A stretch of 64,000 bases of DNA from Gemmatimonadales bacterium (GCA_007692605.1 REBS01000096.1:1-64000); one strand, 5' to 3'; positions 7,365-16,611 are shown, counted from the first letter of the stretch. Translations and numbers: made by a program. Notes: generated from the letters alone by a model not told the origin.

Positions 7365-9631
7365 AGGTCGCCCACCTCTCCGACCTGCACCTCGGGCTCC
7401 GCGTCTTCCCGAAGGTCGAGCGAGGCTGGAATCTCAGGGAGCGGGACCTGGCTTCGATCTTCCACACGGCCGTCCAGGAGCTTTCCCGCCTCCGACCCGA
7501 TCTCGTGCTCCTGAGTGGCAACCTCTTCGATCGCCCCGATCCCCCGTCCACTGCCTTTCTCACCCTCACGCGCGGCATTCGGACGCTGCAGGACCTCCTC
7601 CCCGGCGTTCCGATCCTCGCGATCGCGGGGGAGCGGGATACGCCCCGTGCCCCCGCCGATCCCGGACCCGTGGCCGTCCTCGATGCCCTGCCCGGCGTCG
7701 AGGCGGCCTCCGGGGCTCCTCGTGCGGTGCACCTGAAGGATCTCGGGGCCCACGTCCTTCTGGTGCCCTATCGGGCCGCGGTGCGCCCTCCCTTTCCCCA
7801 GCTCAGGCCCGATCCCTCGGCCCGCTGGAATCTCCTCCTTCTGAGAGGCAATCCGGGGGATCGACCCGGAGCCCTCACGCTGGAGCCCGAGGGGTGGGAT
7901 TACGTGGCGCTGGGGGGAGGGCGTTCCGCGCGGATCTGGGGGCCTGAGCCGGGCCGGGTGCGCACCGCGGGGTCGTTGGAACGCCTCGGGGTCGATCCCT
8001 GGCGGGAATCCGCGGTCGAGAAGGGATTCTGGGTGTTCGACCTGGCAGCGGGCAAGGGGGAGTTTCATCCGCTCCCCGCGCGTCCCGTGATCGACCTGGC
8101 TCCGGTTCGGGTCGACGACGATTCCGATGAGGGAACCCGGAGACTCCGGGAGCTCCTCGAGGGTCTCCCCGGCGGAATCGAAGGCAAGATTCTCCGTGTG
8201 CGACTCCGGGGCCCTCGCGCGGGAGTCGAAGAGAGCGTGTCGCCCGGGCTTCTCTCCGCGATCCGTCGTCGGGCCGCGCACCTCGAGCTCCAGGCCGGAC
8301 CCGGCGACGAGCGACTCCCGGAGCGTCTGGCGGAGCGGCCCGGCGAGGGTCCGGTGACCGAGGCGCAGCTCGTCTGGACCCCGACGGAACGAGAGACCGG
8401 GCTCGAGTCCGAGTCGCGCCTGAATCCGGGCCTGGTCGCCGTGATCGGAGAACGTCCCGAGGATCGTCTGCTCCTGAGCGAACACTTCGGGAATCCCTCG
8501 GGTGACCCACACCCCCGCCTGCTCTCCCTGCGCCTCCGGTACCCGAAGTCCAGAGCCCTTCCCCCGTCAGCCTTCCATCCCTGGCGCGCCGAGCAGAGCA
8601 GCGAACCGGCCGGCACAGGACGAGATGCGGCCGCTCCCCCCACGGTGGTTCGAGACCCCGAGCGATTGCAGGCGCTGCGAGCGGACTGGATCGAGGCCGT
8701 AGGTGACCTCGAGGCGATGAACCTCGAGTGGGTGCGTGAGCGCCAGGAGGCGGAGTCCCGACTGACCGCCTATCGGGATCGCGCCCGGGAGCTGCGCGGC
8801 CGGCTTCGGCGTGTCGAGGAGGCCGGTGCCGAGGCCGAGTGCCCGACGTGCGGTCGTCCCCTCGCCGAGGCTCATCCTGGATTTCGCGATGCGCTGCGGG
8901 AGGAATGGGAGGACGTGGTTCAGGACGGACAATGGTGGAAACGGCGCAGAGAGCAACTCGAGCAGAAGCCCGACACCCTCCGGGATTTCGACCGGAGGGT
9001 CCTGGAACTCCAGTCCGAACTCGAGCGGGCGGCCGAAGGGGTCTTCACCCCCGGCTCCTCCTCCCTCTCCACCCCGCTCGACTCCAGAAGATCGGGCGAT
9101 CCCACCACTCCGGTGGGCGCCGGATCCGTCGCCGCCTCCGCCCCGCCACCCGCCATGCCCTTCGGGCGGCACGATCTGTTCGGTCTGGCCGGGGACCTGC
9201 TGGGGCGGATCACCGGAGGACGCATCCAGGCCCTGGTCCCGGCACCCGATACGGAGGGGTGGTTCGTCCGGAGTCTCACAGGTGAGGTGCGGAGACCAGC
9301 CCCCAGTGACCTCCCTCTCGTCTCGGCGGCGATGCAGCTTGCCGTTGCCACCGACCAGGGCGTGCCCTTCATCGTCCTCCGGCAGTTCGCGGCGACGACC
9401 GACGACGACGAGGTGGTGAGCCTGCTTCAGCTCCTGGGGGCGACCCGACTGGCGATTCCCGTGATCGTCCTGCTCACCCCCGCGCTCGCCGAGCGGATCC
9501 CGGAGCTCCTGGTCGGATCGATCGAAATTCAGCGCGATGACGATGGGCGCGCCCGGATCAGGGAATCGGGCTCCGGGCGACCGGTGGTCACGGTTCCGGC
9601 GACAACTCGAGGAGCTCGCCCTCCAGTCTGA
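7361..9631 (+). CDS. Degenerate single-chain SbcD-SbcC-like protein (pseudo-nuclease, zinc hook, pseudo-ATPase C-lobe)
   Basis: 756 residues. N-terminus: a calcineurin-type phosphoesterase fold like SbcD/Mre11 with D8 and H10 kept (SDLHLG), but the later motifs are altered: G53-N54-L-F-D57 instead of GDxxD, G90-E91-R92-D93 instead of GNHD, and LGGGRS (184-189) instead of LGHxH. Residues about 430-560 form a charged coiled coil around C494-P-T-C497, a Rad50/SbcC-type zinc hook. Residues 600-715 resemble the C-terminal ATPase lobe of SbcC, sharing LGRITGGR with the SbcC-like protein at 46790-49720, but the signature and Walker B acids are gone and there is no Walker A lobe. The ATG at 7361 overlaps the upstream stop. 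Confidence 0.7.
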   Translation: MKVAHLSDLHLGLRVFPKVERGWNLRERDLASIFHTAVQELSRLRPDLVLLSGNLFDRPDPPSTAFLTLTRGIRTLQDLLPGVPILAIAGERDTPRAPADPGPVAVLDALPGVEAASGAPRAVHLKDLGAHVLLVPYRAAVRPPFPQLRPDPSARWNLLLLRGNPGDRPGALTLEPEGWDYVALGGGRSARIWGPEPGRVRTAGSLERLGVDPWRESAVEKGFWVFDLAAGKGEFHPLPARPVIDLAPVRVDDDSDEGTRRLRELLEGLPGGIEGKILRVRLRGPRAGVEESVSPGLLSAIRRRAAHLELQAGPGDERLPERLAERPGEGPVTEAQLVWTPTERETGLESESRLNPGLVAVIGERPEDRLLLSEHFGNPSGDPHPRLLSLRLRYPKSRALPPSAFHPWRAEQSSEPAGTGRDAAAPPTVVRDPERLQALRADWIEAVGDLEAMNLEWVRERQEAESRLTAYRDRARELRGRLRRVEEAGAEAECPTCGRPLAEAHPGFRDALREEWEDVVQDGQWWKRRREQLEQKPDTLRDFDRRVLELQSELERAAEGVFTPGSSSLSTPLDSRRSGDPTTPVGAGSVAASAPPPAMPFGRHDLFGLAGDLLGRITGGRIQALVPAPDTEGWFVRSLTGEVRRPAPSDLPLVSAAMQLAVATDQGVPFIVLRQFAATTDDDEVVSLLQLLGATRLAIPVIVLLTPALAERIPELLVGSIEIQRDDDGRARIRESGSGRPVVTVPATTRGARPPV

Positions 9632-11612
9632 GAACCCGCCACCCCGGGGGAACCCAGAGCGTCGACGAGTATTCCAGCACCAGCGCGGGACCCGAGATCG
9701 CATCGGTCGGCAGGGTGCCGCGCCAGTGGATCGGAGTGTCGAGCGTCCGACCCCGCCACCGGACATCCGCCCGGGCTTCCGCGGTCCCTTCCGGGTCGGG
9801 GGAGGGCGTCGAGGGAGGCGAGAGCCCTGGAGCGCTCACCCGGACCCGGGCAGTGACGGCCTCGACCACCGCCCCCTCGCGCCGGTAGCCGTAGCGTGCC
9901 TCATGCTGCGCGTGAAAGGCCTCGACCCAGCCGTCGGCGGGAACCTCGAGTTCCCAGCTCTGCCCACGGTATCGCGCATCGATCCTCGCCGTCACCGAAA
10001 GGGAGTCCGGATCCAGTCCCTCGGCCTCGAGTTCGGCCCTGCCCACTCGTTCGATCTCCTGGATCGCCAGGGCGACGTCGGCCACGGCCTCGGCGTCGTC
10101 CGAGCTTCTGAGGAGCGTGCGGGTCCGGTCCCTGACGATCGGGGCGGCGAGCATCCCCCAGGCCGAGGCAAGTCCCGGATCCGGCGGGATCAGTACCCCT
10201 TTCGCCCCCAGGCGGCCCGCGAGCTCGGCGGCATGGAGGCCTCCGGCCCCCCCGAACGAGAAGAGGTGGAAGTCGTCGGGATCCACCCCTCGTTCGACCG
10301 AAATGACACGAAGGGCCCGCTCCATCGTGGCGTCGGCGACCTCGATCACCCCTTCGGCCGCCGCGTCGGGGTCCGTCCCGAGTTCGCGGGCCAGCGCCTC
10401 GAGCGGCTCCCGCACGGCGTCGCGGTCGAGTCGGGCGGTGCCTCCCAGGAAGCCATCGGGACGCAGCCGTCCGAGCCAGAGGTTTGCGTCGGTCACCGTG
10501 ACCTCGGTGCCCCCGCGTCCGTAGCCGATCGGACCGGGTTCGGCGCCCGCGCTTTCCGGACCGACCCGAAGCGCGCCCCCGGCGTCCACCCGGGCGATCG
10601 AGCCGCCTCCGGCTCCCACGGTGTGGATATCCATGAGGGGGATCGCCACGGGCTGATCGCCGACGCTGCCCTCCCGCGTTGTGAGCAGGCGGTCCGGGAC
10701 GAGCGAGACATCGGTCGAGGTGCCGCCCATGTCAAAGCTGAGCAGCCGCGTGCGTCCCACGCGACGGCCGTGTTCGAGGGCACCCGCCACCCCGCCCGCG
10801 GGACCGGAGAGTACCGTGCGAACCGGCTCCGAGACGGCCCGTGAGAGGGGGAGGGCACCCCCGGCGGATCCCATCACCCGGATCTCGGCCGCGTCGGCAC
10901 CCTCTCGAAGACGGGTCAGGTACCGGGCCATGCGGGGCGCGACGAACGCGTTCACGACCGTCGTCGAGCAGCGCTCGTACTCCCGGAACTCGGGGAGAAT
11001 CCGCGACGAGACGCTGACCGTGCGGCTCCCGCTCCCGATCGCGGCGTCTCCATCGCCCCTGCCCGTGAGAGCCGCCGCGACCGCCTCCTCGTGGCGATCC
11101 GAGGCATAGCTGTGCAGAAGACAGATCGCGATCGACTCCACCGCACCGAGCTCCCCGCCCAGACGGGCGAGCTCGTCGGGCTCCAGTGCCTCGACTTCCC
11201 GGCCATCGGGGTCCAGGCGACCCGAGATCCCGTGACGGTCGTCTCGCGAGACGAGCGGAGGCAGCCGGCTCCCCACGAGCGCGTAGAGCTGGGGACGGTC
11301 CTGTCTGCCGATCTCGATCACGTCCTCGAAGCCCCGGTTCGTGATCAGCCCGACGCGTGCGCCCTTGCGTTCCAGTACCGCGTTGGTGGCGACCGTGGTG
11401 CCGTGGATCAGGAGGAGTTCTTCGCCGCCAGTCCGCTCCCCGAGGAGCTTCCGCAGCCCATCGAGCACGGCACGCGACGGGTCGTCGGGGGTCGAAGGGA
11501 CCTTGAGCGCCGTCAGCGACTCGCCGCGCAGCAAAAGGAGGTCGGTGAAGGTCCCTCCCGCGTCGGCGGCGACCACGACAGCCGTTGACTTTTGTCCGTG
11601 CGGGCGGGACAT
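9588..11612 (-). CDS. Hydantoinase/oxoprolinase family protein, HyuA type
   Basis: 674 residues of the ATP-dependent N-methylhydantoinase A/5-oxoprolinase family, cytoplasmic enzymes that hydrolyse cyclic amides. The N-terminal phosphate-binding strand is ADAGGTFTDLLLL, followed by HGTTVATNAVLERKGA, and the second ATPase core shows LSFDMGGTSTDVSLV and TVGAGGGSIARVD. I chose the ATG at 11612 because the purine-rich GGGAAGG precedes it; an ATG at 11648 has no such site. No HyuB-type partner gene is adjacent, so the exact substrate is open. The 3' end overlaps the convergent gene ending at 9631 by 44 bp. Confidence 0.9.
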   Translation of the reverse strand: MSRPHGQKSTAVVVAADAGGTFTDLLLLRGESLTALKVPSTPDDPSRAVLDGLRKLLGERTGGEELLLIHGTTVATNAVLERKGARVGLITNRGFEDVIEIGRQDRPQLYALVGSRLPPLVSRDDRHGISGRLDPDGREVEALEPDELARLGGELGAVESIAICLLHSYASDRHEEAVAAALTGRGDGDAAIGSGSRTVSVSSRILPEFREYERCSTTVVNAFVAPRMARYLTRLREGADAAEIRVMGSAGGALPLSRAVSEPVRTVLSGPAGGVAGALEHGRRVGRTRLLSFDMGGTSTDVSLVPDRLLTTREGSVGDQPVAIPLMDIHTVGAGGGSIARVDAGGALRVGPESAGAEPGPIGYGRGGTEVTVTDANLWLGRLRPDGFLGGTARLDRDAVREPLEALARELGTDPDAAAEGVIEVADATMERALRVISVERGVDPDDFHLFSFGGAGGLHAAELAGRLGAKGVLIPPDPGLASAWGMLAAPIVRDRTRTLLRSSDDAEAVADVALAIQEIERVGRAELEAEGLDPDSLSVTARIDARYRGQSWELEVPADGWVEAFHAQHEARYGYRREGAVVEAVTARVRVSAPGLSPPSTPSPDPEGTAEARADVRWRGRTLDTPIHWRGTLPTDAISGPALVLEYSSTLWVPPGWRVLRLEGELLELSPEP

Positions 11613-11660
11613 TCCCGCCCTTCCCGCCTTCTGTTTCCCGTCGGTCATCGGGTCTGATCC

Positions 11661-13166
11661 ATGGAACTGGTCCCTTCCTTCGAAGAGTTCGTGTCGTTCG
11701 CGCGTGGGGCCCGGGTGGTCCCGCTCCGCGGCGAGTTCCTTTTCGATATCGATACGGCGGTCACCGCCTACCACAAGCTGGCCCGCCCACCCTTCGGCTT
11801 TCTCCTCGAATCGGTGGTGGGAGGTGAAACCTGGGCCCGATACACCTTCCTGGGAACCTCACCCGCCGCCGCCTGGCGCCTCCGGGGCGACCAGGTGTCG
11901 TGGTGGACCCCCGAAGACGGGTGGGTTCCGGTTGAAACCGAAGACCCGCTCTCCGATCTCGATCGGCGTCTCCAGGAGCGGACTCCCGCCGATGTTCCGG
12001 GGCTTCCCCGCTTCTGGGGGGGCGCCGTAGGGTACTTCGGATACGACGTGGTGCGCCAGATCGAGCACCTTCCCGACGCCCCCGCCGAAGGGCTCGACCT
12101 GCCGGATGCGGTGGTGGCCTTCACCGATGTCGTGCTGGCGATCGACAACCTGAAGGGGAGGGCGATGGCGATCCGGTCCGTACCGGTCGAGCCCGGGCTC
12201 GGTCGGGCCGAGCTTCGCCGACGTTACGAGGAGTCGCGGGAATCGATCGAAAGTACGGTCGAGACGCTCCGAACGTCCCACGGCCCGGCCCCCCTCACCC
12301 TCGACCGGGAACCCGAGGGTGATCCTCCCTTCCGGAGCACCTTCGAGCGCTCCGGTTTCGAAGCGGCCGTCGAGCGGGTTCGGGAGTACATCCTGGCCGG
12401 CGACGCCTTTCAGGTGGTCTTGAGCCAGCGACTCGAGATGCAGCTGCGCGCCGAGCCCTTCGATCTCTATCGGGCCCTGCGCACTCTGAACCCCTCGCCG
12501 TATCTCTACTTTCTGGAGATGGACGGCGTCTGCCTGGTGGGGTCCTCGCCCGAGGTGCTCACCAGGGTCGAAGACGGTCGGGTGACGCTGCGCCCGATCG
12601 CCGGAACACGGCGTCGGGGCGCCACGCCCGAGGAGGACCGCGCCCTCGCCGATGATCTGCGGGCCGACGAGAAGGAGCTGGCCGAGCACCGCATGCTGGT
12701 GGACCTGGGACGCAACGACGTGGGTCGGGTGGCTCGGTACGGCACCGTGACGGTCCCCGACCTGATGGTCATCGAGCGGTACTCCCACGTCATGCACATC
12801 GTGTCGCAGGTCGAGGGCGAACTGCGCGACGGGCTCTCGGCGCTCGACGTCCTGCGGGCCTCCTTTCCAGCGGGAACGGTTTCGGGCGCTCCGAAGATCC
12901 GCGCCATGGAGATCATCGACGAGCTCGAGCCGGTCCGCCGCGGGCCCTACGCGGGTGCCGTCGGATATCTCGGCTACGGTGGGCGGACGATGGACACCGC
13001 GATCGCGATCCGGACCGTCCTCGCTCATGAGGGCCGGGCGTACGTTCAGGCGGGTGCGGGCATCGTGGCTGACTCCGATCCGGGTCGGGAGTACGAAGAG
13101 ACCCTGAACAAGGCGCGAGCGCTTCTGCGGGCGGCCGTGATGGTCGGAGAGGGCAGCGGGGCCTGA
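11661..13166 (+). CDS. trpE: Anthranilate synthase component I
   Basis: 501 residues; converts chorismate to anthranilate with a glutamine amidotransferase partner, the first step of tryptophan synthesis. The N-terminal domain has the tryptophan feedback-site motif LLES (48-51). The chorismate-binding domain shows PIAGTRRRG (about 312), where the alanine rather than lysine marks TrpE instead of PabB, and FPAGTVSGAPKIRAM (about 402). No trpG lies beside it; the only amidotransferase in the window is at 35072, next to pabB. It is divergent from the hydantoinase gene with a 48-bp gap. Confidence 0.93.
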   Translation: MELVPSFEEFVSFARGARVVPLRGEFLFDIDTAVTAYHKLARPPFGFLLESVVGGETWARYTFLGTSPAAAWRLRGDQVSWWTPEDGWVPVETEDPLSDLDRRLQERTPADVPGLPRFWGGAVGYFGYDVVRQIEHLPDAPAEGLDLPDAVVAFTDVVLAIDNLKGRAMAIRSVPVEPGLGRAELRRRYEESRESIESTVETLRTSHGPAPLTLDREPEGDPPFRSTFERSGFEAAVERVREYILAGDAFQVVLSQRLEMQLRAEPFDLYRALRTLNPSPYLYFLEMDGVCLVGSSPEVLTRVEDGRVTLRPIAGTRRRGATPEEDRALADDLRADEKELAEHRMLVDLGRNDVGRVARYGTVTVPDLMVIERYSHVMHIVSQVEGELRDGLSALDVLRASFPAGTVSGAPKIRAMEIIDELEPVRRGPYAGAVGYLGYGGRTMDTAIAIRTVLAHEGRAYVQAGAGIVADSDPGREYEETLNKARALLRAAVMVGEGSGA

Positions 13167-13181
13167 AGCGGTCGGCGGGCA

Positions 13182-13224
13182 GGCCGCCGCCGGAAGAAGT
13201 CGTACCGCGACGGCCGCCGCCGGA
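13182..13224. repeat. Pair of 13-bp direct repeats between convergent genes
   Basis: GGCCGCCGCCGGA occurs at 13182-13194 and again at 13212-13224, in the gap between the trpE stop and the M20 peptidase stop. The two genes converge here, so the site may help termination, but no U-tract is visible and the sequence is of a kind common in GC-rich DNA. Confidence 0.4.
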
Positions 13225-13242
13225 GCCGGACCCGCAACGGGA

Positions 13243-14610
13243 TCAGCGCTGACCGGCTCGCTGCAGGAAGTTCATGATCGTCTCGATGCCCAGCTCGAGG
13301 TGCGACTCGGGGAACCACTCGTCCGGAGCGTGCATGTTCGCACCGGGGAGGGCGAATCCCAGCAGGATGGCGGGCGCGCCGAGCTCCCGCTCGAACTCTC
13401 CGACGATCGGGATCGACCCCCCCTCACCGGTGAGCACCGGCTCCACGTCGAAGGCGTCTCGGAGCGCGTCCCGAGCGGCCTCGAAGAAGGGGCCCTCGAG
13501 TCGGGCACGCCACGGATGGCCTCCATGGAGCTCGACCACCTCGGTGACGACGCTGGGTGAGGCGACGGCCGCCACATGGCTGCGCAGGAGCTCGATCGTC
13601 CGGTCGGGGTCCTGGTCGGGGACCAGCCGGCAGCTCACCTTCGCCATCGCCTCGGCCGGAAGCACCGTCTTCGCTCCCTCGCCCGTGTATCCCGAGAGAA
13701 GCCCGTTCACCTCGCAGGTGGGGCGAACCCAGAGCCGCTCTAGGGTCGAGTATCCCGACTCGCCCGCAAGGTGCGTGGCTCCCACCCCTTCGCGGAACTC
13801 CTCGTCGGAGAAGGGGAGTGCGGCGATTCCGTCCCGTGTCTCGGTATCCCATTCCACCACGGCGTCGTAGAAGCCCGGGATCGTCACCCGCCCATCCGCG
13901 TCATGAAGGGTGGACAGGATCCTGGTGAGCTCGGTGGCGGCGTTCGGAACGGCCCCCCCGTAGGCTCCGGAGTGCAGGTCGGAGCGGGAGCCCCGGATCC
14001 GGATCTCGGCGTAGGCCAGCCCCCGGAGCGAAAAGAGCAGGGAGGGCTGGCCGGGGGCGAACATCGCCGAATCCGAGATCACCACGGCGTCGGCCCCGAG
14101 CCGTTCGCGGTACTTCTGAACGAAGGTGAGCAGGTTCGGCGATCCGATCTCCTCTTCACCCTCGGCCAGGACCACCACGTTGACCGGGAGCGATCCGCGG
14201 GTGCGGAGGATCACATCGAGGGCGGCCAGGTGGAGGAAGAGCTGGCCCTTGTCGTCGGCCGCCCCCCGGGCATAGATGCGTCCGTCTCGAATCTCTGGAT
14301 CGAAGGGGGGGGAGCTCCAGAGCTCGAGCGGCTCGGGAGGCTGCACGTCGTAGTGCCCGTAGATCAGGAGCGTGGGCGCGTCGGGGCCGGCCCCGTGCCA
14401 GCTACCGAGCGCGACCGGATGCCCGCCGGTCTCCAGGATTTCGGCCTCGAGGCCCGAGCGCTGCATGTGATCGCGGACCCATTCGGCCGCGGCACGCGTG
14501 TCCGAGGCGTGCTCGGAACGGGCGCTCACCGAGGGAATGCGAAGAAGTTCGAAGAGTTCGTCCCGCAGTCGATCGAGCTCGACGGTGAGGGTCGCGCGCA
14601 GATCATTCAT
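13243..14610 (-). CDS. M20 family metallopeptidase (dipeptidase)
   Basis: 455 residues of the M20 zinc peptidase family, dipeptidase branch. Metal and catalytic residues are visible: H86 in YGHYDVQ, D119 in RGAADDKG, the EGEEEIGS cluster (E152-E154), D180 in VVISDS, and a late histidine in GANMHAPDEW. The lid/dimerisation domain lies between about residues 205 and 330 and contains RSDLHSGAYGG. No signal peptide, so it is probably cytoplasmic, cleaving dipeptides taken up or released by proteolysis. It is 40 bp upstream of the GlsB-like gene on the same strand. Confidence 0.93.
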   Translation of the reverse strand: MNDLRATLTVELDRLRDELFELLRIPSVSARSEHASDTRAAAEWVRDHMQRSGLEAEILETGGHPVALGSWHGAGPDAPTLLIYGHYDVQPPEPLELWSSPPFDPEIRDGRIYARGAADDKGQLFLHLAALDVILRTRGSLPVNVVVLAEGEEEIGSPNLLTFVQKYRERLGADAVVISDSAMFAPGQPSLLFSLRGLAYAEIRIRGSRSDLHSGAYGGAVPNAATELTRILSTLHDADGRVTIPGFYDAVVEWDTETRDGIAALPFSDEEFREGVGATHLAGESGYSTLERLWVRPTCEVNGLLSGYTGEGAKTVLPAEAMAKVSCRLVPDQDPDRTIELLRSHVAAVASPSVVTEVVELHGGHPWRARLEGPFFEAARDALRDAFDVEPVLTGEGGSIPIVGEFERELGAPAILLGFALPGANMHAPDEWFPESHLELGIETIMNFLQRAGQR

Positions 14611-14650
14611 GACGGGAACTCCGGAAACTCGGAAAGGGGGTGGTGAGGGG

Positions 14651-14929
14651 TCAGATGAGGGTGCGCAGGCCCCAGCGGTAGATCCAGGTGAGGAGCGCCG
14701 CGAGCACTACGGCGCTGATCATCCCGCCCAGGCTGAGCGCCACGGGATCGTAGAAATGGAAGAGCCCGACGCCGAGCATTCCCCCGATGACCGCACCGAA
14801 GGCGCCAAGGACGGCCAGCAGGACGTCGTGCCCCGGCTGCGCTTCGGGCCGCTTGACGAGGAATTTCATCGAGAGCCCGACCACGGCGCCCAGCACGATC
14901 CAGATGCCCACTCCGATCCAGTTTTCCAT
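14651..14929 (-). CDS. GlsB/YeaQ/YmgE family small membrane protein
   Basis: 92 residues with three or four hydrophobic segments and the family pattern of glycine-rich helices (GAVVGLSMKFLV, then GAFGAVIGGMLGVG). Members are small inner-membrane proteins often linked to stress responses in the literature; the molecular role is unknown. ATG at 14929 starts just before the first membrane helix. It lies downstream of the PspA-like gene and the ECF sigma gene on the same strand, which suggests, without proving, an envelope-stress context. Confidence 0.85.
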   Translation of the reverse strand: MENWIGVGIWIVLGAVVGLSMKFLVKRPEAQPGHDVLLAVLGAFGAVIGGMLGVGLFHFYDPVALSLGGMISAVVLAALLTWIYRWGLRTLI

Positions 14930-15078
14930 CGATGCTCCACTCCGTGCGATCCGTTGATTCGTCGGGGTGCGCCGAAGGGCGCGCCCCGAGCAGGTCAATC
15001 TATGAAACCAGGGCTCCGCATACCACCCCGGGGCTGACGGCGTTCCGTCGGCCGGGGATGGTGGGGGCCCGGAGAGGG

Positions 15079-15750
15079 TTATCCGTCCCGTCCCATCCTG
15101 CGCTTGAGTTCCTCGAGCCGTGCGTCGACATCGTCGCGAGCGGCTTTCTCGGAGCGTTCCCGGTCCCACGTCGAGGCCTCGACTCCGTCGAGGTTCATCT
15201 CCCCGAACTCCTGCGCCGCCTGAGCCCGGGCATCGAAGTCGGAGATCCGCTCCGCCATCTCGTCCATCCGGGCGAAGAGGTCGTCGGCCTCCTCGATCCG
15301 GTCGCGGGCTCCCGTGCGTCCGGCCGTCGCCGTCAGGGAGTCACGGCGGGTCCGTGCCTCCTTGAGCTGCTCGGTCATCGCCTGCATCTCGTCGCGGCGG
15401 TCGGCCAGCTCCTTTTCAAGAACGGCGACCTTTTCTTCGAGGACATCCCGGCGCCGCAGGTGCCGCGCCGCGAATTCCGACGCCACCCGAGCGGTCTCGT
15501 CATCACCGATCCGGCGCGCCAGCTCCTCTCGCCGCAGGCAGGTCCGAAGCTCCCCGTCTTCGGACTCGAGCTCCGTACGGGTCCGCTCCAGCTGATCCGA
15601 GAGCTCTCCGAGCCGAAGCCGGGAATCCACCAACTCCTGGTTCATGGCTCGGAGCAGCTTGTCGGCCGCCTCGGGAACGGCGTCGCGGTTGAGCTCCTTC
15701 TTGAAGTTTTCGGTGGCCTCGCGGAAGGCCTCTCTCAGCGATTCGAACAT
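15079..15750 (-). CDS. PspA/IM30-like coiled-coil protein
   Basis: 223 residues, almost entirely charged helix with long heptad stretches, starting MFESLREAFREATENFKKEL. Length, helical content and the placement of a late DFDARAQAAQEFGEM segment resemble PspA/IM30 proteins, which coat and protect the inner membrane. The amphipathic N-terminal helix of classical PspA is only weakly recognisable, so another long coiled-coil protein is possible. The upstream ECF sigma gene on the same strand is separated by an intrinsic terminator-like hairpin (15788-15820). Confidence 0.65.
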   Translation of the reverse strand: MFESLREAFREATENFKKELNRDAVPEAADKLLRAMNQELVDSRLRLGELSDQLERTRTELESEDGELRTCLRREELARRIGDDETARVASEFAARHLRRRDVLEEKVAVLEKELADRRDEMQAMTEQLKEARTRRDSLTATAGRTGARDRIEEADDLFARMDEMAERISDFDARAQAAQEFGEMNLDGVEASTWDRERSEKAARDDVDARLEELKRRMGRDG

Positions 15751-15787
15751 CGACGCGCCCCTGCGTTCCGGCCTCTCGGCCCATCAT

Positions 15788-15820
15788 TGAAAACGGCGGA
15801 CCCCGTCCGGGATCCGCCGC
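15788..15820 (-). terminator. Intrinsic terminator downstream of the ECF sigma gene
   Basis: Read on the minus strand, GGCGGA (15818 side) pairs with TCCGCC (15795 side) with a GC-rich inner stem, and is followed at once by GTTTTC. Hairpin plus T-tract placed about 100 bp after the sigma factor stop is a normal intrinsic terminator. It would separate the sigma gene from the PspA-like gene, giving the latter its own promoter or only read-through. Confidence 0.65.
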
Positions 15821-15914
15821 TCAATCTATCTCGCTTCGCCCGAACGCGCGTCCCCCCATGACCAGCGGGGAGAAATCCCGGTCCGCTGAAATCACTCGCT
15901 GGGAGTGGTCCCGA

Positions 15915-16562
15915 TCAGTTGAGCGAGTGCTCGATCCGCTGGGCGAAGGAGTTGCGGGCCCGGTGCAGGCGGCTCTTCACGGTGCCCAGGTTCACCCCGG
16001 TGATCTCCGCGATCTCCTCGTAGCTCTTCCCTTCCAGCTCGCGCAACCGAAAGACGAGGCGATGGTGCTCGGGGAGCTCCTCGACGGTGTCTTCGACCAG
16101 CCGACGCAGGAAGCGCTTCTGGTACAGGTCGTCGGGCTGCATGGTCAGATCCTCGAACTGCAGGGGGCGATGGTCGTCGTCCCAGTTCGAGGTCAGCTTC
16201 TGGAAGAGCACGAGCGGGCTACGGGAGCGATTGCGGAGCTCATTCTTCGCCAGGTTGCTCGCGATCGTGTACACCCAGGTGGAAAACTTCTTCGAGGTGT
16301 CGAAGCGGTGCAGGTGGCGCGTTACCCGGATGAAGGCCTCCTGAACGAGGTCCTGTGCCCGATCGCCGTCGCCCGTCTTTCGGGTGATGAAGTAGACCAG
16401 CCGGTCGCGATACCGGAAGAAGAGCTCCTGGAATGCACCGGGGCGACCGTCGAGATGAGCGGTCACGAGGGATTCATCACTCAACTCGGCGAGAGGAGTG
16501 GTCTCGTTCGCGGTCGTGCGGGCACCAGTCGGATGCGGAACTCTGGAAGCGTCGTCGGCCAT
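15915..16562 (-). CDS. ECF-type RNA polymerase sigma factor
   Basis: 215 residues with the two conserved sigma-70 regions and no region 3. Region 2 runs about residues 40-110 (FFRYRDRLVYFITRKTGD, AQDLVQEAFIRV, FSTWVYTIASNLAKNELR), region 4 about 155-210 (LPEHHRLVFRLRELEGKSYEEIAEITGVNLGTVKSRLHRAR). This is the RpoE-like group. There is no anti-sigma gene beside it; the downstream neighbours are the PspA-like and GlsB-like genes. A housekeeping-type promoter with a repeated element lies directly upstream (16612-16640). Confidence 0.93.
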   Translation of the reverse strand: MADDASRVPHPTGARTTANETTPLAELSDESLVTAHLDGRPGAFQELFFRYRDRLVYFITRKTGDGDRAQDLVQEAFIRVTRHLHRFDTSKKFSTWVYTIASNLAKNELRNRSRSPLVLFQKLTSNWDDDHRPLQFEDLTMQPDDLYQKRFLRRLVEDTVEELPEHHRLVFRLRELEGKSYEEIAEITGVNLGTVKSRLHRARNSFAQRIEHSLN

Positions 16563-16611
16563 GGTCGCGTCTCATCCCGGTCTGTGAGGATACGTCTCTG
16601 ATCGCTCGAAT

